The position numbers and the translations under genes were made by a program. This document shows, in pieces, positions 1 through 6,140 of a stretch of 10,484 bases of DNA. Origin of the DNA: Mycobacterium sp. (GTDB taxonomy: Bacteria > Actinomycetota > Actinomycetes > Mycobacteriales > Mycobacteriaceae); contig JAQSXQ010000022.1 in the NCBI GenBank assembly GCA_029256565.1, positions 1 through 10,484 of the forward strand. Reading direction: 5' to 3'. Below the pieces are notes generated by a model. The model saw nothing but the letters and a program-made list of their open reading frames with translations. It did not search any database and was not told where the DNA came from. How positions within the stretch are numbered: position 1 is the first letter of the stretch; the number at the start of each line of letters is the position of its first letter.

Positions 1-237
1 GCCCGGCTTGGGTTCACCGGCGGGAGTCGGCTCCGCCGAGGCGAGCCGGTCGATCGCCCACAGGAACGCGGCCAACGTCTTGCCCGACCCCGTCGGGGCA
101 ATGACCAGGGTGTTGTCACCACCGGCGATGGCGGCCCAGGCCTGCGCCTGGGCGGCCGTGGGTTCGACGAACGTGCCCGCGAACCAGTCCCGTGTCAGCG
201 CGCTGAACGGCGCGAGCGGGTCGGTGGTCGTGGCCAT
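1..237 (-). CDS. lhr: ATP-dependent helicase Lhr, N-terminal fragment (cut by window edge)
   Basis: Only the first 79 codons are present; the gene continues beyond base 1. The protein has a Q-motif-like segment (T27-A28-A29-Q30) followed by a Walker A motif APTGSGKT at residues 47-54, the arrangement at the start of superfamily 2 DEAD/H helicases and specifically of Lhr. Known for the family: Lhr is a large (about 1,500 residues in mycobacteria) ATP-dependent 3'-5' DNA translocase and helicase linked to DNA damage repair. The start is the ATG at 235-237; an ATG 8 bases upstream is out of frame. No good ribosome binding site is visible. It lies 47 bp after a TetR gene on the same strand, a pairing I recall from M. 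tuberculosis (Rv3295-Rv3296), which supports the call. Other DEAD/H helicases cannot be formally excluded from 79 residues. Confidence 0.85.
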   Translation of the reverse strand, partial: MATTTDPLAPFSALTRDWFAGTFVEPTAAQAQAWAAIAGGDNTLVIAPTGSGKTLAAFLWAIDRLASAEPTPAGEPKPG

Positions 238-284
238 CTGACCATGTTGCCTCGCGGCACCGACAAGCCGGGCATCTGCCCAGC

Positions 285-938
285 TCAGCGATGCTCGGGG
301 GCGACGGCGTCGGCGAGTTCGGGTGGGATGTTGGGCACTCTGGCGATGGCGTCGAGCAGCGCGTGGGCGCACGAGTCGGCGACCCATTCGCCGTCGATCG
401 TGGGGTCGAGCACCCGCTGCCTGCACAGCTCGAACGTGTAGGCCAGCCACCCGTAGACGATGACGCGCAGGTCGCGCTCGAGCTTCGGATCCAGGGCGTC
501 GCCGACGGCCTCGGTGATGCGCGCGGAGATGCGGTTGGCCTGGCGGTCGTTGTCGAGGTCGTCGATGCCGCGCAACACCGGGTCGGACCGGCCCATCCCC
601 ACGTAGGCGGCCCATGCGCCGTGCGGGTGGTCGTCGTCGTAGTGGACGTAGGCCAGCACGCCGGCCCGCAACTGGTCGAACAGGCTCTGCCCGGGCTGCG
701 GCGGGGTGTTGGTGGCCTCGAACAGGCGCTCGCCCTCGGCACGAACGACCGCGGCGAAGAACGCGCGCTTGTCCGGGAAGTAGTGGTACATCAGCGCCCG
801 GGAGACGCCAGCCCGTTCGGCGATCTCGTCGATGCGCACCTCGTCGTAGGGGCGCTGCCCGAACACCTCGGCCCCGAGCGCGAGGAGTTCGTTGCGACGG
901 TCACCGGGCGAGAGTCGCCTGCGCCCCGGTGCTGCCAT
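285..938 (-). CDS. TetR-family transcriptional regulator upstream of lhr
   Basis: A 217-residue protein, a normal TetR length. The N-terminal DNA-binding domain carries the TetR helix-turn-helix at about residues 36-55 (IDEIAERAGVSRALMYHYFP), followed by KRAFF; the remainder is a divergent helical ligand-binding domain. It should act as a cytosolic dimeric repressor. The start is the ATG at 936-938. AGGA lies 7 nt upstream, but the same bases form TAGGAT, a good -10 box 6 nt before the ATG, so the mRNA may be leaderless. A CCATC-N5-GATGG inverted repeat covers that box and could be its own operator. It is followed after 47 bp by lhr and preceded after 44 bp by an SDR gene on the same strand. 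It looks like the counterpart of M. tuberculosis Rv3295, recalled rather than searched. Ligand and targets are unknown. Confidence 0.85.
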   Translation of the reverse strand: MAAPGRRRLSPGDRRNELLALGAEVFGQRPYDEVRIDEIAERAGVSRALMYHYFPDKRAFFAAVVRAEGERLFEATNTPPQPGQSLFDQLRAGVLAYVHYDDDHPHGAWAAYVGMGRSDPVLRGIDDLDNDRQANRISARITEAVGDALDPKLERDLRVIVYGWLAYTFELCRQRVLDPTIDGEWVADSCAHALLDAIARVPNIPPELADAVAPEHR

Positions 939-942
939 GCGC

Positions 943-957
943 CCATCCTATTGATGG
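943..957 (-). promoter_or_regulatory. Possible leaderless promoter and operator of the TetR gene
   Basis: On the minus strand, TAGGAT (bases 950-945) fits the actinobacterial -10 pattern TANNNT and lies 6 nt before the TetR ATG, so transcription could begin at or next to the start codon. The -10 box sits inside a perfect 5-bp inverted repeat with a 5-bp spacer (CCATC-CTATT-GATGG on the plus strand). No convincing -35 box is seen. The repeat is short and could arise by chance; overlap of repeat, -10 box and start is the only support. Confidence 0.35.
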
Positions 958-982
958 ACGTGCGTGGAACAGTTCGCGGTAT

Positions 983-1924
983 CTAGTGCGGCACGAACTG
1001 ACGGCCGACGTGGGCTTCGGACAATTCCCAGAGGCGGACGGCGTCGGCCGCATCGCTGGCGGGTTGGTAGACGTCTTGTTCGGCGGGAGCACCTGACATG
1101 TGCTGGAACCCGCTGGGTCCATAGAACTTGCCACCCTCGGATCGGGGGTGGGTGGCTGCATACAGCGCAGGCAGCAGTCCTTGGTCGACGGTTTGGGCCA
1201 AGATGCCCATGCGCGCAAGCGACCGGATGACGCGCACCGAGAGAGTGTCGGTGGCGCGGCCCATGTGCGGTTGGGCGGCGAGGAGGTTCGTGGAGGTAAT
1301 CCCGGGGTGGGAGACGTTGCTGGTGATTCCCCAGCCGGCGACCTGGCTTCGGCGGTTCAGTTCCAGACCGAACATCAGGTTGGCGATCTTGGATTGGCTG
1401 TAGGCCTTGCCCGAAGAATAGGACTTCTCGAAGTTCGGATCCTCCCAATTGATGGCGTTCGAGCGTGCCCCGATGCTGGATTGGGTGGTGACGCGGGCGT
1501 TGCCGGCGGACAACATCGGTAGCAGTCGGGCGGTCAGCGCGAAATGCCCGAGATGGTTGGTGCCCCATTGCAGTTCGAAGCCATCACTGGTCGTTTGGCG
1601 GGTGGGTGGGTTCATCACCCCGGCGTTGTTGATCAGGATGTGGATCGGTCGGTCCTCGGCGACGAGCCCGCCGGCTGCGTCGGCGACGGACTGCAGTGAC
1701 GACAAGTCCATCTGCCTGGTGCTGATTCGGGCGCCGGGGTGGGCGGCGCGGATGGATTCGACGGCGTGTTGGCCCTTGGCCGGGTTGCGCACCGGCAGGA
1801 TGACTTCGGCGCCGGCAGCTGCCAGTCGTCCCGCCAGCCCGAGGCCGATGCCGTCGCTACCGCCGGTGACGACGGCCAACTTGCCCGTCAGATCCGGTAC
1901 TGCCACTTCAGCCTTGCGCGCCAT
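983..1924 (-). CDS. Short-chain dehydrogenase, retinol-dehydrogenase/protochlorophyllide-reductase-like
   Basis: A 313-residue NAD(P)-dependent SDR oxidoreductase. The cofactor motif TGGSDGIG lies at residues 20-27, NNAG at 99-102, the active-site Asn in TNHLG at 123, Ser at 149/150, and Tyr175/Lys179 in YSQSK, so the catalytic set is complete. The C-terminal stretch is longer than in 250-residue classical SDRs, as in retinol-dehydrogenase-like and protochlorophyllide-reductase-like SDRs, which often carry misleading names in actinobacteria. The substrate is probably a lipophilic alcohol or carbonyl compound, but this is inference. The ATG at 1922-1924 is chosen because GAGGAGAA sits just upstream; a start at 1990 would add 22 unconserved-looking residues covering that ribosome binding site. 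It lies 77 bp after another SDR gene and may share its transcript, although an inverted repeat in the gap suggests separate control. Confidence 0.88.
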   Translation of the reverse strand: MARKAEVAVPDLTGKLAVVTGGSDGIGLGLAGRLAAAGAEVILPVRNPAKGQHAVESIRAAHPGARISTRQMDLSSLQSVADAAGGLVAEDRPIHILINNAGVMNPPTRQTTSDGFELQWGTNHLGHFALTARLLPMLSAGNARVTTQSSIGARSNAINWEDPNFEKSYSSGKAYSQSKIANLMFGLELNRRSQVAGWGITSNVSHPGITSTNLLAAQPHMGRATDTLSVRVIRSLARMGILAQTVDQGLLPALYAATHPRSEGGKFYGPSGFQHMSGAPAEQDVYQPASDAADAVRLWELSEAHVGRQFVPH

Positions 1925-1946
1925 GGTCTTCTCCTCAGATTCTGCT

Positions 1947-1963
1947 GAAACGCTTGTAGTTTC
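1947..1963. promoter_or_regulatory. Inverted repeat GAAAC-N7-GTTTC upstream of the SDR gene
   Basis: A perfect 5-bp inverted repeat with a 7-bp spacer (GAAACGCTTGTAGTTTC) lies 23-39 bp before the ATG at 1924, in the 77-bp gap between two SDR genes. Its size and place suit a dimeric repressor such as a TetR protein; the TetR encoded at 285-938 is the nearest candidate. No clear -35/-10 pair accompanies it. The binding function is inference only. Confidence 0.3.
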
Positions 1964-2001
1964 GAGCGTGCCAGGATCATCGGAGGGCATTCAGGGGCCG
2001 T

Positions 2002-2850
2002 CTATCCACTGATCGGCGATCCCCCTGTAGAAGCGGCGACGGCGCCACCGTCGACGAGCAGATCGGTGCCGGTGATGAAACTAGCGTCAGAGCTGAGTAG
2101 GAACGCCGCGGCATTTGCGATGTCGGCTGACGTCCCGAGTCTGCCGGTTGCCGAACTCTCGACCAGTTGTCGCATCAGGACCTCCGACTCTCCGGCGAGT
2201 TCTTGACGGCCCATGGGTGTGACGATGACGCCCGGGCTGATGCTGTTGACCCGCGCGCCGCGGGTCCCCCACGCGGCACTCGCGCTCTGCACTCGTAACT
2301 GGTTGCCACGCTTGGCCAGACCGTATGCAGCACGTGTATCGGCGACCGCGCCCGACTGGAGGAACGGAAGATGGATGAGCTGATCCGACGGTGTCGTTGC
2401 CAGTGCGCGTTCTACCTCTGACGTCAGGTTCCTCGAGGCGAAGTGGCCTGCCATGCTCGCGACGTACACGCCAGCTCCACCCGGGGCAATGACACTTGCG
2501 AACTCGTCCAAGGAGTACGCAACTCCAGCGAGATCGACGCGAAGGATCGCCTCAGCGGAGGCCTGAACCGGCGAGAGTCCCGCGGTGTGAGCCACTGCCC
2601 GCACCGGCCCGAGCGCCGAGGCTCGTCTGGCGAGATCGGAGACCGAGTCGCGCGAGGAGACGTCAACCTGCTCGGTCTCCACGATGAAGCCGTCCTCGGT
2701 CAGCATCTGGGCGACCCGCGCCAGCAGTTCGAGGTTGAAATCGGCCAGCAGCACCGTGCGCCCCGCGCTGATTCGACGGGTGATCGCCTCGCCCATTCCA
2801 CCGACGCCGACGACGACCACCACGTCGTTACTGCTAGAACTTGTGATCAC
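2002..2850 (-). CDS. Short-chain dehydrogenase with 3-alpha-HSD-like insertion
   Basis: A 282-residue SDR oxidoreductase. The cofactor loop is the shortened GVGGMG at residues 15-20 instead of TGxxxGxG. Asp37 at the end of the second strand suggests NAD(H) preference. HTAG (88-91) replaces NNAG, and the active-site Asn position reads VDLAG with Asp106. Ser132, Tyr176 and Lys180 (YGLAK) complete the triad. Ser and Tyr are 44 residues apart, not the usual 13 or so, because of an inserted segment; 3-alpha-hydroxysteroid dehydrogenase/carbonyl reductases are known for such an insertion before the catalytic Tyr. The C-terminus (FITGTDLLVDGG) is typical of the superfamily. A steroid- or ketone-type substrate is a guess. 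The start is a GTG at 2850 with GGAGG about 7 nt upstream. It is divergent from the methyltransferase gene and is probably the first gene of the minus-strand run. Confidence 0.87.
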   Translation of the reverse strand: MITSSSSNDVVVVVGVGGMGEAITRRISAGRTVLLADFNLELLARVAQMLTEDGFIVETEQVDVSSRDSVSDLARRASALGPVRAVAHTAGLSPVQASAEAILRVDLAGVAYSLDEFASVIAPGGAGVYVASMAGHFASRNLTSEVERALATTPSDQLIHLPFLQSGAVADTRAAYGLAKRGNQLRVQSASAAWGTRGARVNSISPGVIVTPMGRQELAGESEVLMRQLVESSATGRLGTSADIANAAAFLLSSDASFITGTDLLVDGGAVAASTGGSPISG

Positions 2851-3053
2851 TCATTGCCTCCAGATTCGTATTCGGCGGCCCAGCCGCAACTCCGGCAATC
2901 GGTGAGCGAATGGTGATGCCATTTATCAGGATTGAGTTCCCGCCATCCCCGCCAATCACTGCCATCAAACCAGACAGTGTCATTAGCGTTCGGAAGGTGC
3001 GGGGGACCGCCGCTCCTCGGATCAACGAGTCCTGTTGGCCGGGAGGCATCGCT
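2851..3053. other. Divergent intergenic region between SDR and methyltransferase genes
   Basis: This 203-bp stretch must hold the promoters of both divergent genes. A good Shine-Dalgarno for the SDR (GGAGG, 2857-2861, minus strand) and one for the methyltransferase (GGGAGG, 3041-3046, plus strand) are visible. I see no convincing -35/-10 pair on either strand. A weak CACTG-N13-CAGTG repeat (2957-2979) and a 9-bp palindrome GACAGTGTC (2973-2981) are present but unremarkable. Open frames crossing this region on both strands do not look like genes. Confidence 0.5.
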
Positions 3054-3740
3054 TTGACACTGGTCGACGTGAGCAAGTTGAGCAACGGGTTCCCCGCGAC
3101 ACTATCGGCGCCGACGAAGCCGCTGGGGAGCGGTCATCGGCCAACGACTGCCGCCCTGCCCACGTTTCTTCGCGCAGCGATCCGGAATCCCCAGCGGATC
3201 GGTGCGATATCGCCCAGCTCGCCGCGGCTGGCGGGCCTGCTGGCGTCGGTCGTGCCGACCTTCGGTGACCCGGTGGTCGTAGAACTGGGGCCGGGCACGG
3301 GGGCCGTGACTTCGGCAATCGCCGCCAGATTGCCTCGAGATGCCCGACACCTTGCCGTCGAACTCGACCCGGCCATGGCCGAGTTTCTACGTCACCGACA
3401 CACCGGGGTCGAAGTGATCCATGCAGACGCGGGCGATCTGGCCGGCGTGCTTGCCGGACTCCAGATCTCGACAGTGGCAGCGGTCGTCGGTGGGATCCCG
3501 TGGTCGCTGTTGAGTTCCGACAGCCAAGAACACATCCTGCAGCAGGTCGCCGAGGTCATTGGCTCCGACGGCGTGTTCACCACCTTCGCCTACGCCCACG
3601 CCAGAGCGTTGCCCAGCGCCCGCGCTTTTCGCCGCGCGTTGGAGGGGACCTTTGCCGAGGTGCAAGTCAGCCGGCTCGTATGGCAAAACTTCCCACCTGC
3701 GTTCAGCTACATCTGCCGGCAGGCGGCTGGCCCGAGCTAG
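3054..3740 (+). CDS. SAM-dependent methyltransferase, phospholipid N-methyltransferase (PmtA)/KsgA-like
   Basis: With the TTG start at 3054 the protein has 228 residues. Class I methyltransferase motifs are clear: motif I VVVELGPGTG at 74-83, the acidic end of strand 2 in LAVELDP (100-106, Glu103), HADAGDL near 123-129, and a motif IV GIPWS at 147-151, where KsgA/Erm rRNA dimethylases have N-[LI]-P-[YF] and PmtA-type enzymes have G-[LI]-P. A basic segment FLRAAIRNPQRIGAISPSSP (38-57) and a C-terminal VWQNFPPAFSY also match phosphatidylethanolamine N-methyltransferase-like proteins, often annotated as rRNA adenine methyltransferases. A lipid or other small-molecule substrate is therefore more likely than rRNA, but is not proven. 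TTG 3054 is preferred because GGGAGG lies 7 nt before it; ATG 2910 would add 48 low-quality residues, and GTG 3069 is a further option. It converges with the SDR gene ending at 3778. Confidence 0.8.
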   Translation: MTLVDVSKLSNGFPATLSAPTKPLGSGHRPTTAALPTFLRAAIRNPQRIGAISPSSPRLAGLLASVVPTFGDPVVVELGPGTGAVTSAIAARLPRDARHLAVELDPAMAEFLRHRHTGVEVIHADAGDLAGVLAGLQISTVAAVVGGIPWSLLSSDSQEHILQQVAEVIGSDGVFTTFAYAHARALPSARAFRRALEGTFAEVQVSRLVWQNFPPAFSYICRQAAGPS

Positions 3741-3777
3741 TGGCCGAGTGATGTACGTGTGGCGGTTCGGATTGCCG

Positions 3778-4518
3778 TCACCACGGGTAGATGGCACCGG
3801 TATCGCCGAGGAACTGAGCGGTGGGCCCGTCATCGTCGATCATCGCCATCCGCACGGCCACCTTGGCTCCATCAGCCGGGTCGCCTGCCCCGGGAGTCGG
3901 TAGTCCGCCGTTGAGTTCGGTCGCTCGGTAACCCGGGCAGACGGCGTTCACCTTGATGCCTTCGTCGCGAAGCTCGTTCGCGTACAGCACGGTCAACGCG
4001 TTGAGCGCCGCCTTCGAGGATTGGTAGGCGGCTTGGTTCATCTTCGTCAGTTCGACGTCGGGGTCGGCCATCATGCTGATCGATCCCATGCCGCTCGACA
4101 CGTTCACGATTCGCGGGGAGGGCGATCTGCGCAGCAATGGCAGGAACGCGTTCGTGACGGCGGCAACTCCAAAGACGTTGGTCTCGTAGGTCCGTCGGAG
4201 GTTCTCGGTTGTCATCGCCGACGCTGGCTCGAGCCCGCTGGTGATCGCGGCATTGTTGACGAGGACGTCGAGTCGGCCATTCGCTTCCTCGACCTGCTTG
4301 GCTGCCGTGGCGACCGACGCGGCGTCGGTGACGTCGAGTTGAACGAACTCGACGTCGAGGTTCTGCTCCTTGAGGAGGTCGGCGGCCGCTTGACCGCGGC
4401 GTTCGTCGCGGGCCGCGAGATACACGTGCGCTCCCTGCTGCGCGAGTTGGTTGACGATGTGGTTACCGATCCCCTTGTTCCCGCCGGTGACGAGGACGAT
4501 CTTCGATGTCGTGTTCAT
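3778..4518 (-). CDS. Short-chain dehydrogenase, carbonyl-reductase-like, divergent from an XRE regulator
   Basis: A 246-residue classical SDR. TGGNKGIG lies at residues 11-18, Arg37 after strand 2 suggests NADP(H), NNAA is at 88-91, Asn114 is in ETNVFG, Ser142 in NVSSGMG, and Tyr165/Lys169 in YQSSK, so all catalytic positions are present. The 22-residue Ser-Tyr spacing and the C-terminal end resemble the carbonyl-reductase (plant PTCR/menthone-reductase-like) SDR group. The start is the ATG at 4516-4518; a longer frame to 4740 runs antisense into the neighbouring regulator gene and is not real. It shares an 85-bp divergent promoter region with the XRE/MmyB-like regulator, so it is the most probable target of that regulator. 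Its 3' end is 37 bp from the end of the methyltransferase gene; no clear terminator is visible there. Confidence 0.9.
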   Translation of the reverse strand: MNTTSKIVLVTGGNKGIGNHIVNQLAQQGAHVYLAARDERRGQAAADLLKEQNLDVEFVQLDVTDAASVATAAKQVEEANGRLDVLVNNAAITSGLEPASAMTTENLRRTYETNVFGVAAVTNAFLPLLRRSPSPRIVNVSSGMGSISMMADPDVELTKMNQAAYQSSKAALNALTVLYANELRDEGIKVNAVCPGYRATELNGGLPTPGAGDPADGAKVAVRMAMIDDDGPTAQFLGDTGAIYPW

Positions 4519-4541
4519 ACGACCACCATCGTCCGGGCGCC

Positions 4542-4574
4542 GTCTGACTGCCAGACACGAATTGTGTCTGCCAG
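4542..4574. promoter_or_regulatory. Operator-like half-sites between divergent SDR and XRE regulator genes
   Basis: A perfect 7-bp inverted repeat with 5-bp spacer, CAGACAC-GAATT-GTGTCTG (4552-4570), is extended by another GTCTG at 4542-4546, so the order is GTCTG, CAGAC, GTCTG. The first two form a second repeat, GTCTG-N5-CAGAC. CTGCCAG also occurs as a direct repeat at 4548-4554 and 4568-4574, 20 bp apart and so on the same helix face. The site lies 24-34 bp from either start codon and is the obvious binding place for the adjacent regulator. Confidence 0.6.
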
Positions 4575-4591
4575 CGTTCGCGGCGTGGCGG

Positions 4592-4603
4592 CATACTGGG
4601 GGA
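4592..4603 (+). promoter_or_regulatory. Possible leaderless -10 box for the XRE regulator
   Basis: CATACT (4592-4597) is a fair -10 element, and its distance to the ATG at 4604 is 6 nt, which would put the transcription start on the start codon. The GGGGGA between them is too close to the ATG to be a usual ribosome binding site. No -35 box is evident. Confidence 0.3.
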
Positions 4604-5539
4604 ATGGACCAACAGCCGCTGGCGCGTTTCCTGCGGAGCCGGCGGGCTCTGCTCGGGCCGACCGACGTCGGTCTGCGCGATGTTGGACCGCGTCGGACCG
4701 GCGGCTTGAGGCGCGAGGAAATCGCAGCGTTGGCGCACATCTCGGCGTCGTACTACGCCCGCCTGGAGCAGGCCCGCGGCCCCCGCCCATCGGCGGCGGT
4801 GATCAGCAGTCTCAGCAATGCGCTCAGATTGAGCGACGAGGAACGAACGCTCCTGTTCACCCTGTCGGGACGCTCACCCGAGCGCGACGATAAAACGCTG
4901 CGAAGCGACGTCACGCCAAGTGTTCTCGATCTCATCGACCGCATGCCCGGGACTGCTGCCATCATCCTGAATGCGAAGTTCGACGTACTCGCGATGAACC
5001 CGCTGGCGCACGCGCTCTTCGAGGGTTTCTCAGCGCAGGAGAATCCCGAGCGGAACCTCGCGAGAGCCTTCTTCCTGTCACCCGACCCCTCCCGTCGCCA
5101 CTACGGCGTCAGCGCAACCGAGGACTTCGCAGAGTTCGCGGTGAGTCAGCTTCGTGCGGCTGCCGAGCGCTACCCCGGTGACCGCGGATTGGACGGGCTC
5201 ATCACCGAATTGCGGTCACGGAGCGCCGAGTTCGAGCGGCTATGGCATGAAGTCGACAACGTGCTACCGCGACACCAGATGAAGTCGTTGAACCACTCCC
5301 TGGTCGGGCCGGTCGAATTGCACTGCAACGTCCTGTCCATTCCGGACCGGGATCAGTCGGTCGTGCTCTTCACGGCCGACCCTGGTACGACGTCGCACCG
5401 CGCGCTGTGTTCGTTGGCGCTCATCGGTTCCGAGGACCACACCGACGTTCAGTCGCTGGGATCGGTTCCGAAGAGGTTGCTTACCAACGTGTCGACATAC
5501 GCGTCGTCGAGCGGCTCACCAAAGAGCATGACCTTGTGA
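4604..5539 (+). CDS. XRE-family regulator with MmyB-like ligand-binding domain
   Basis: A 311-residue regulator. Residues 1-90 form an XRE helix-turn-helix domain with the family signature RRTGGLRREEIAALAHISASYYARLEQ (about 30-56) and SALRLSDEERTLL-like spacing after it. From about residue 97 to 275 comes the MmyB-like ligand-binding domain (DRMPGTAAIILNAKFDVLAMNPLA, later LHCNVLSIPDRDQSVVLFTADPG). Known for the family: the C-terminal module is PAS-related and was crystallised with a fatty acid in one member; several members control secondary metabolism. It probably senses a small hydrophobic molecule and controls the divergent SDR and itself through the GTCTG/CAGAC sites. The ATG at 4604 fits the family N-terminus. 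The last 36 residues lie beyond the expected domain end, and the last 30 are encoded opposite the TetR gene that ends at 5449, which suggests a lost original stop codon. Confidence 0.88.
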   Translation: MDQQPLARFLRSRRALLGPTDVGLRDVGPRRTGGLRREEIAALAHISASYYARLEQARGPRPSAAVISSLSNALRLSDEERTLLFTLSGRSPERDDKTLRSDVTPSVLDLIDRMPGTAAIILNAKFDVLAMNPLAHALFEGFSAQENPERNLARAFFLSPDPSRRHYGVSATEDFAEFAVSQLRAAAERYPGDRGLDGLITELRSRSAEFERLWHEVDNVLPRHQMKSLNHSLVGPVELHCNVLSIPDRDQSVVLFTADPGTTSHRALCSLALIGSEDHTDVQSLGSVPKRLLTNVSTYASSSGSPKSMTL

Positions 5540-6075
5540 TAGCACGCCCCCCATAGCTGGTCTGCGAGGCTCATCAAGTTCATGTGCTCGGGAATTTGAC
5601 CTCGGCTGCGGGCCAGTTCGAACATGTCCATGGTCAGCTGGCGGCGCGGACGGGCGTAATACTCGTGGAAGGCCCGCGCCAGCGTTTCGTCGCCTTGCGC
5701 AGCGCCGACCATTTCGGCGATCACGTGCCCTCGGGTCCTCCCACCGCGAACCGGGCGGTCCATGAGTGTGCGCACGAAGGCGTGCAATTGCGTGCGCAGA
5801 TCGACTATGAAGTCGCCCGTATCGGGGAATGTGAGGACCGGCTTGACGTCGGCGTGGTACGCCTCGAATGCTAGTACGGCAGGTGAAGGCCACCACTTGT
5901 ACAACGTGACCTTGCTTGCGCCAGCGGCCGCGGCGACTCGCTCGAACGTGATGGCGCGCATGCCTTCCTCGTACAGCAAGCGGGTGGCGGCGTCGAGGAC
6001 CGTCCGCCGTACTTCGGCCGCGGGCCGGCGCCCCCGTCGCGGACGATCGGTGGCAGTCGGTGCTCGGTCTGGCAC
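5449..6075 (-). CDS. TetR-family regulator, last gene of the MFS-SDR-NmrA operon
   Basis: A 208-residue TetR protein. The basic N-terminal arm (RPRRGRRPAA) leads to the helix-turn-helix at about residues 44-63 (FERVAAAAGASKVTLYKWWP). The C-terminal domain, with FHEYYARPRRQ and LWGACYHKVMLFGEPLDDAYVDTLV, resembles the AefR-like TetR C-terminal group, so its end is genuine and the 91-bp overlap with the convergent XRE gene is better explained by a lengthened XRE gene. The start is a GTG at 6075 with GGAGG 9 nt upstream. It lies 65 bp after the NmrA-like gene on the same strand and probably represses the whole operon from the inverted repeat near 9250, releasing it when the exported compound binds. 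That last step is inference. Confidence 0.87.
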   Translation of the reverse strand: MPDRAPTATDRPRRGRRPAAEVRRTVLDAATRLLYEEGMRAITFERVAAAAGASKVTLYKWWPSPAVLAFEAYHADVKPVLTFPDTGDFIVDLRTQLHAFVRTLMDRPVRGGRTRGHVIAEMVGAAQGDETLARAFHEYYARPRRQLTMDMFELARSRGQIPEHMNLMSLADQLWGACYHKVMLFGEPLDDAYVDTLVSNLFGTDPSD

Positions 6076-6140
6076 GAGTACCTACCTCCGATGCTGGGCC
6101 AAGGCGATGGACAGGACGTATGTGAAGGGTAGGGGTCAGC

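Noticed and set aside
270..281. GGGC-ATCT-GCCC hairpin between the TetR gene and lhr
   Set aside because: A 4-bp stem without a U-tract is not a credible terminator.
291..986. Long plus-strand frame (231 codons) opposite the TetR gene
   Set aside because: Valine/glycine/aspartate-rich product typical of the antisense of a high-GC gene; the minus-strand frame has a clear TetR domain.
2957..2979. CACTG-N13-CAGTG repeat in the divergent SDR/methyltransferase region
   Set aside because: Five-base arms with a long spacer and no accompanying promoter; expected by chance.
2834..3085. 83-codon minus-strand frame with a glycine-rich GGDGG segment recalling PE_PGRS-like sequence
   Set aside because: It is short, has no ribosome binding site that I can see, overlaps the SDR start and the opposite methyltransferase gene, and the glycine run is too short to be meaningful.
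4519..4740. Upstream extension of the SDR ending at 3778
   Set aside because: It would run through the divergent promoter and antisense to the XRE helix-turn-helix; ATG 4518 gives the normal family start.
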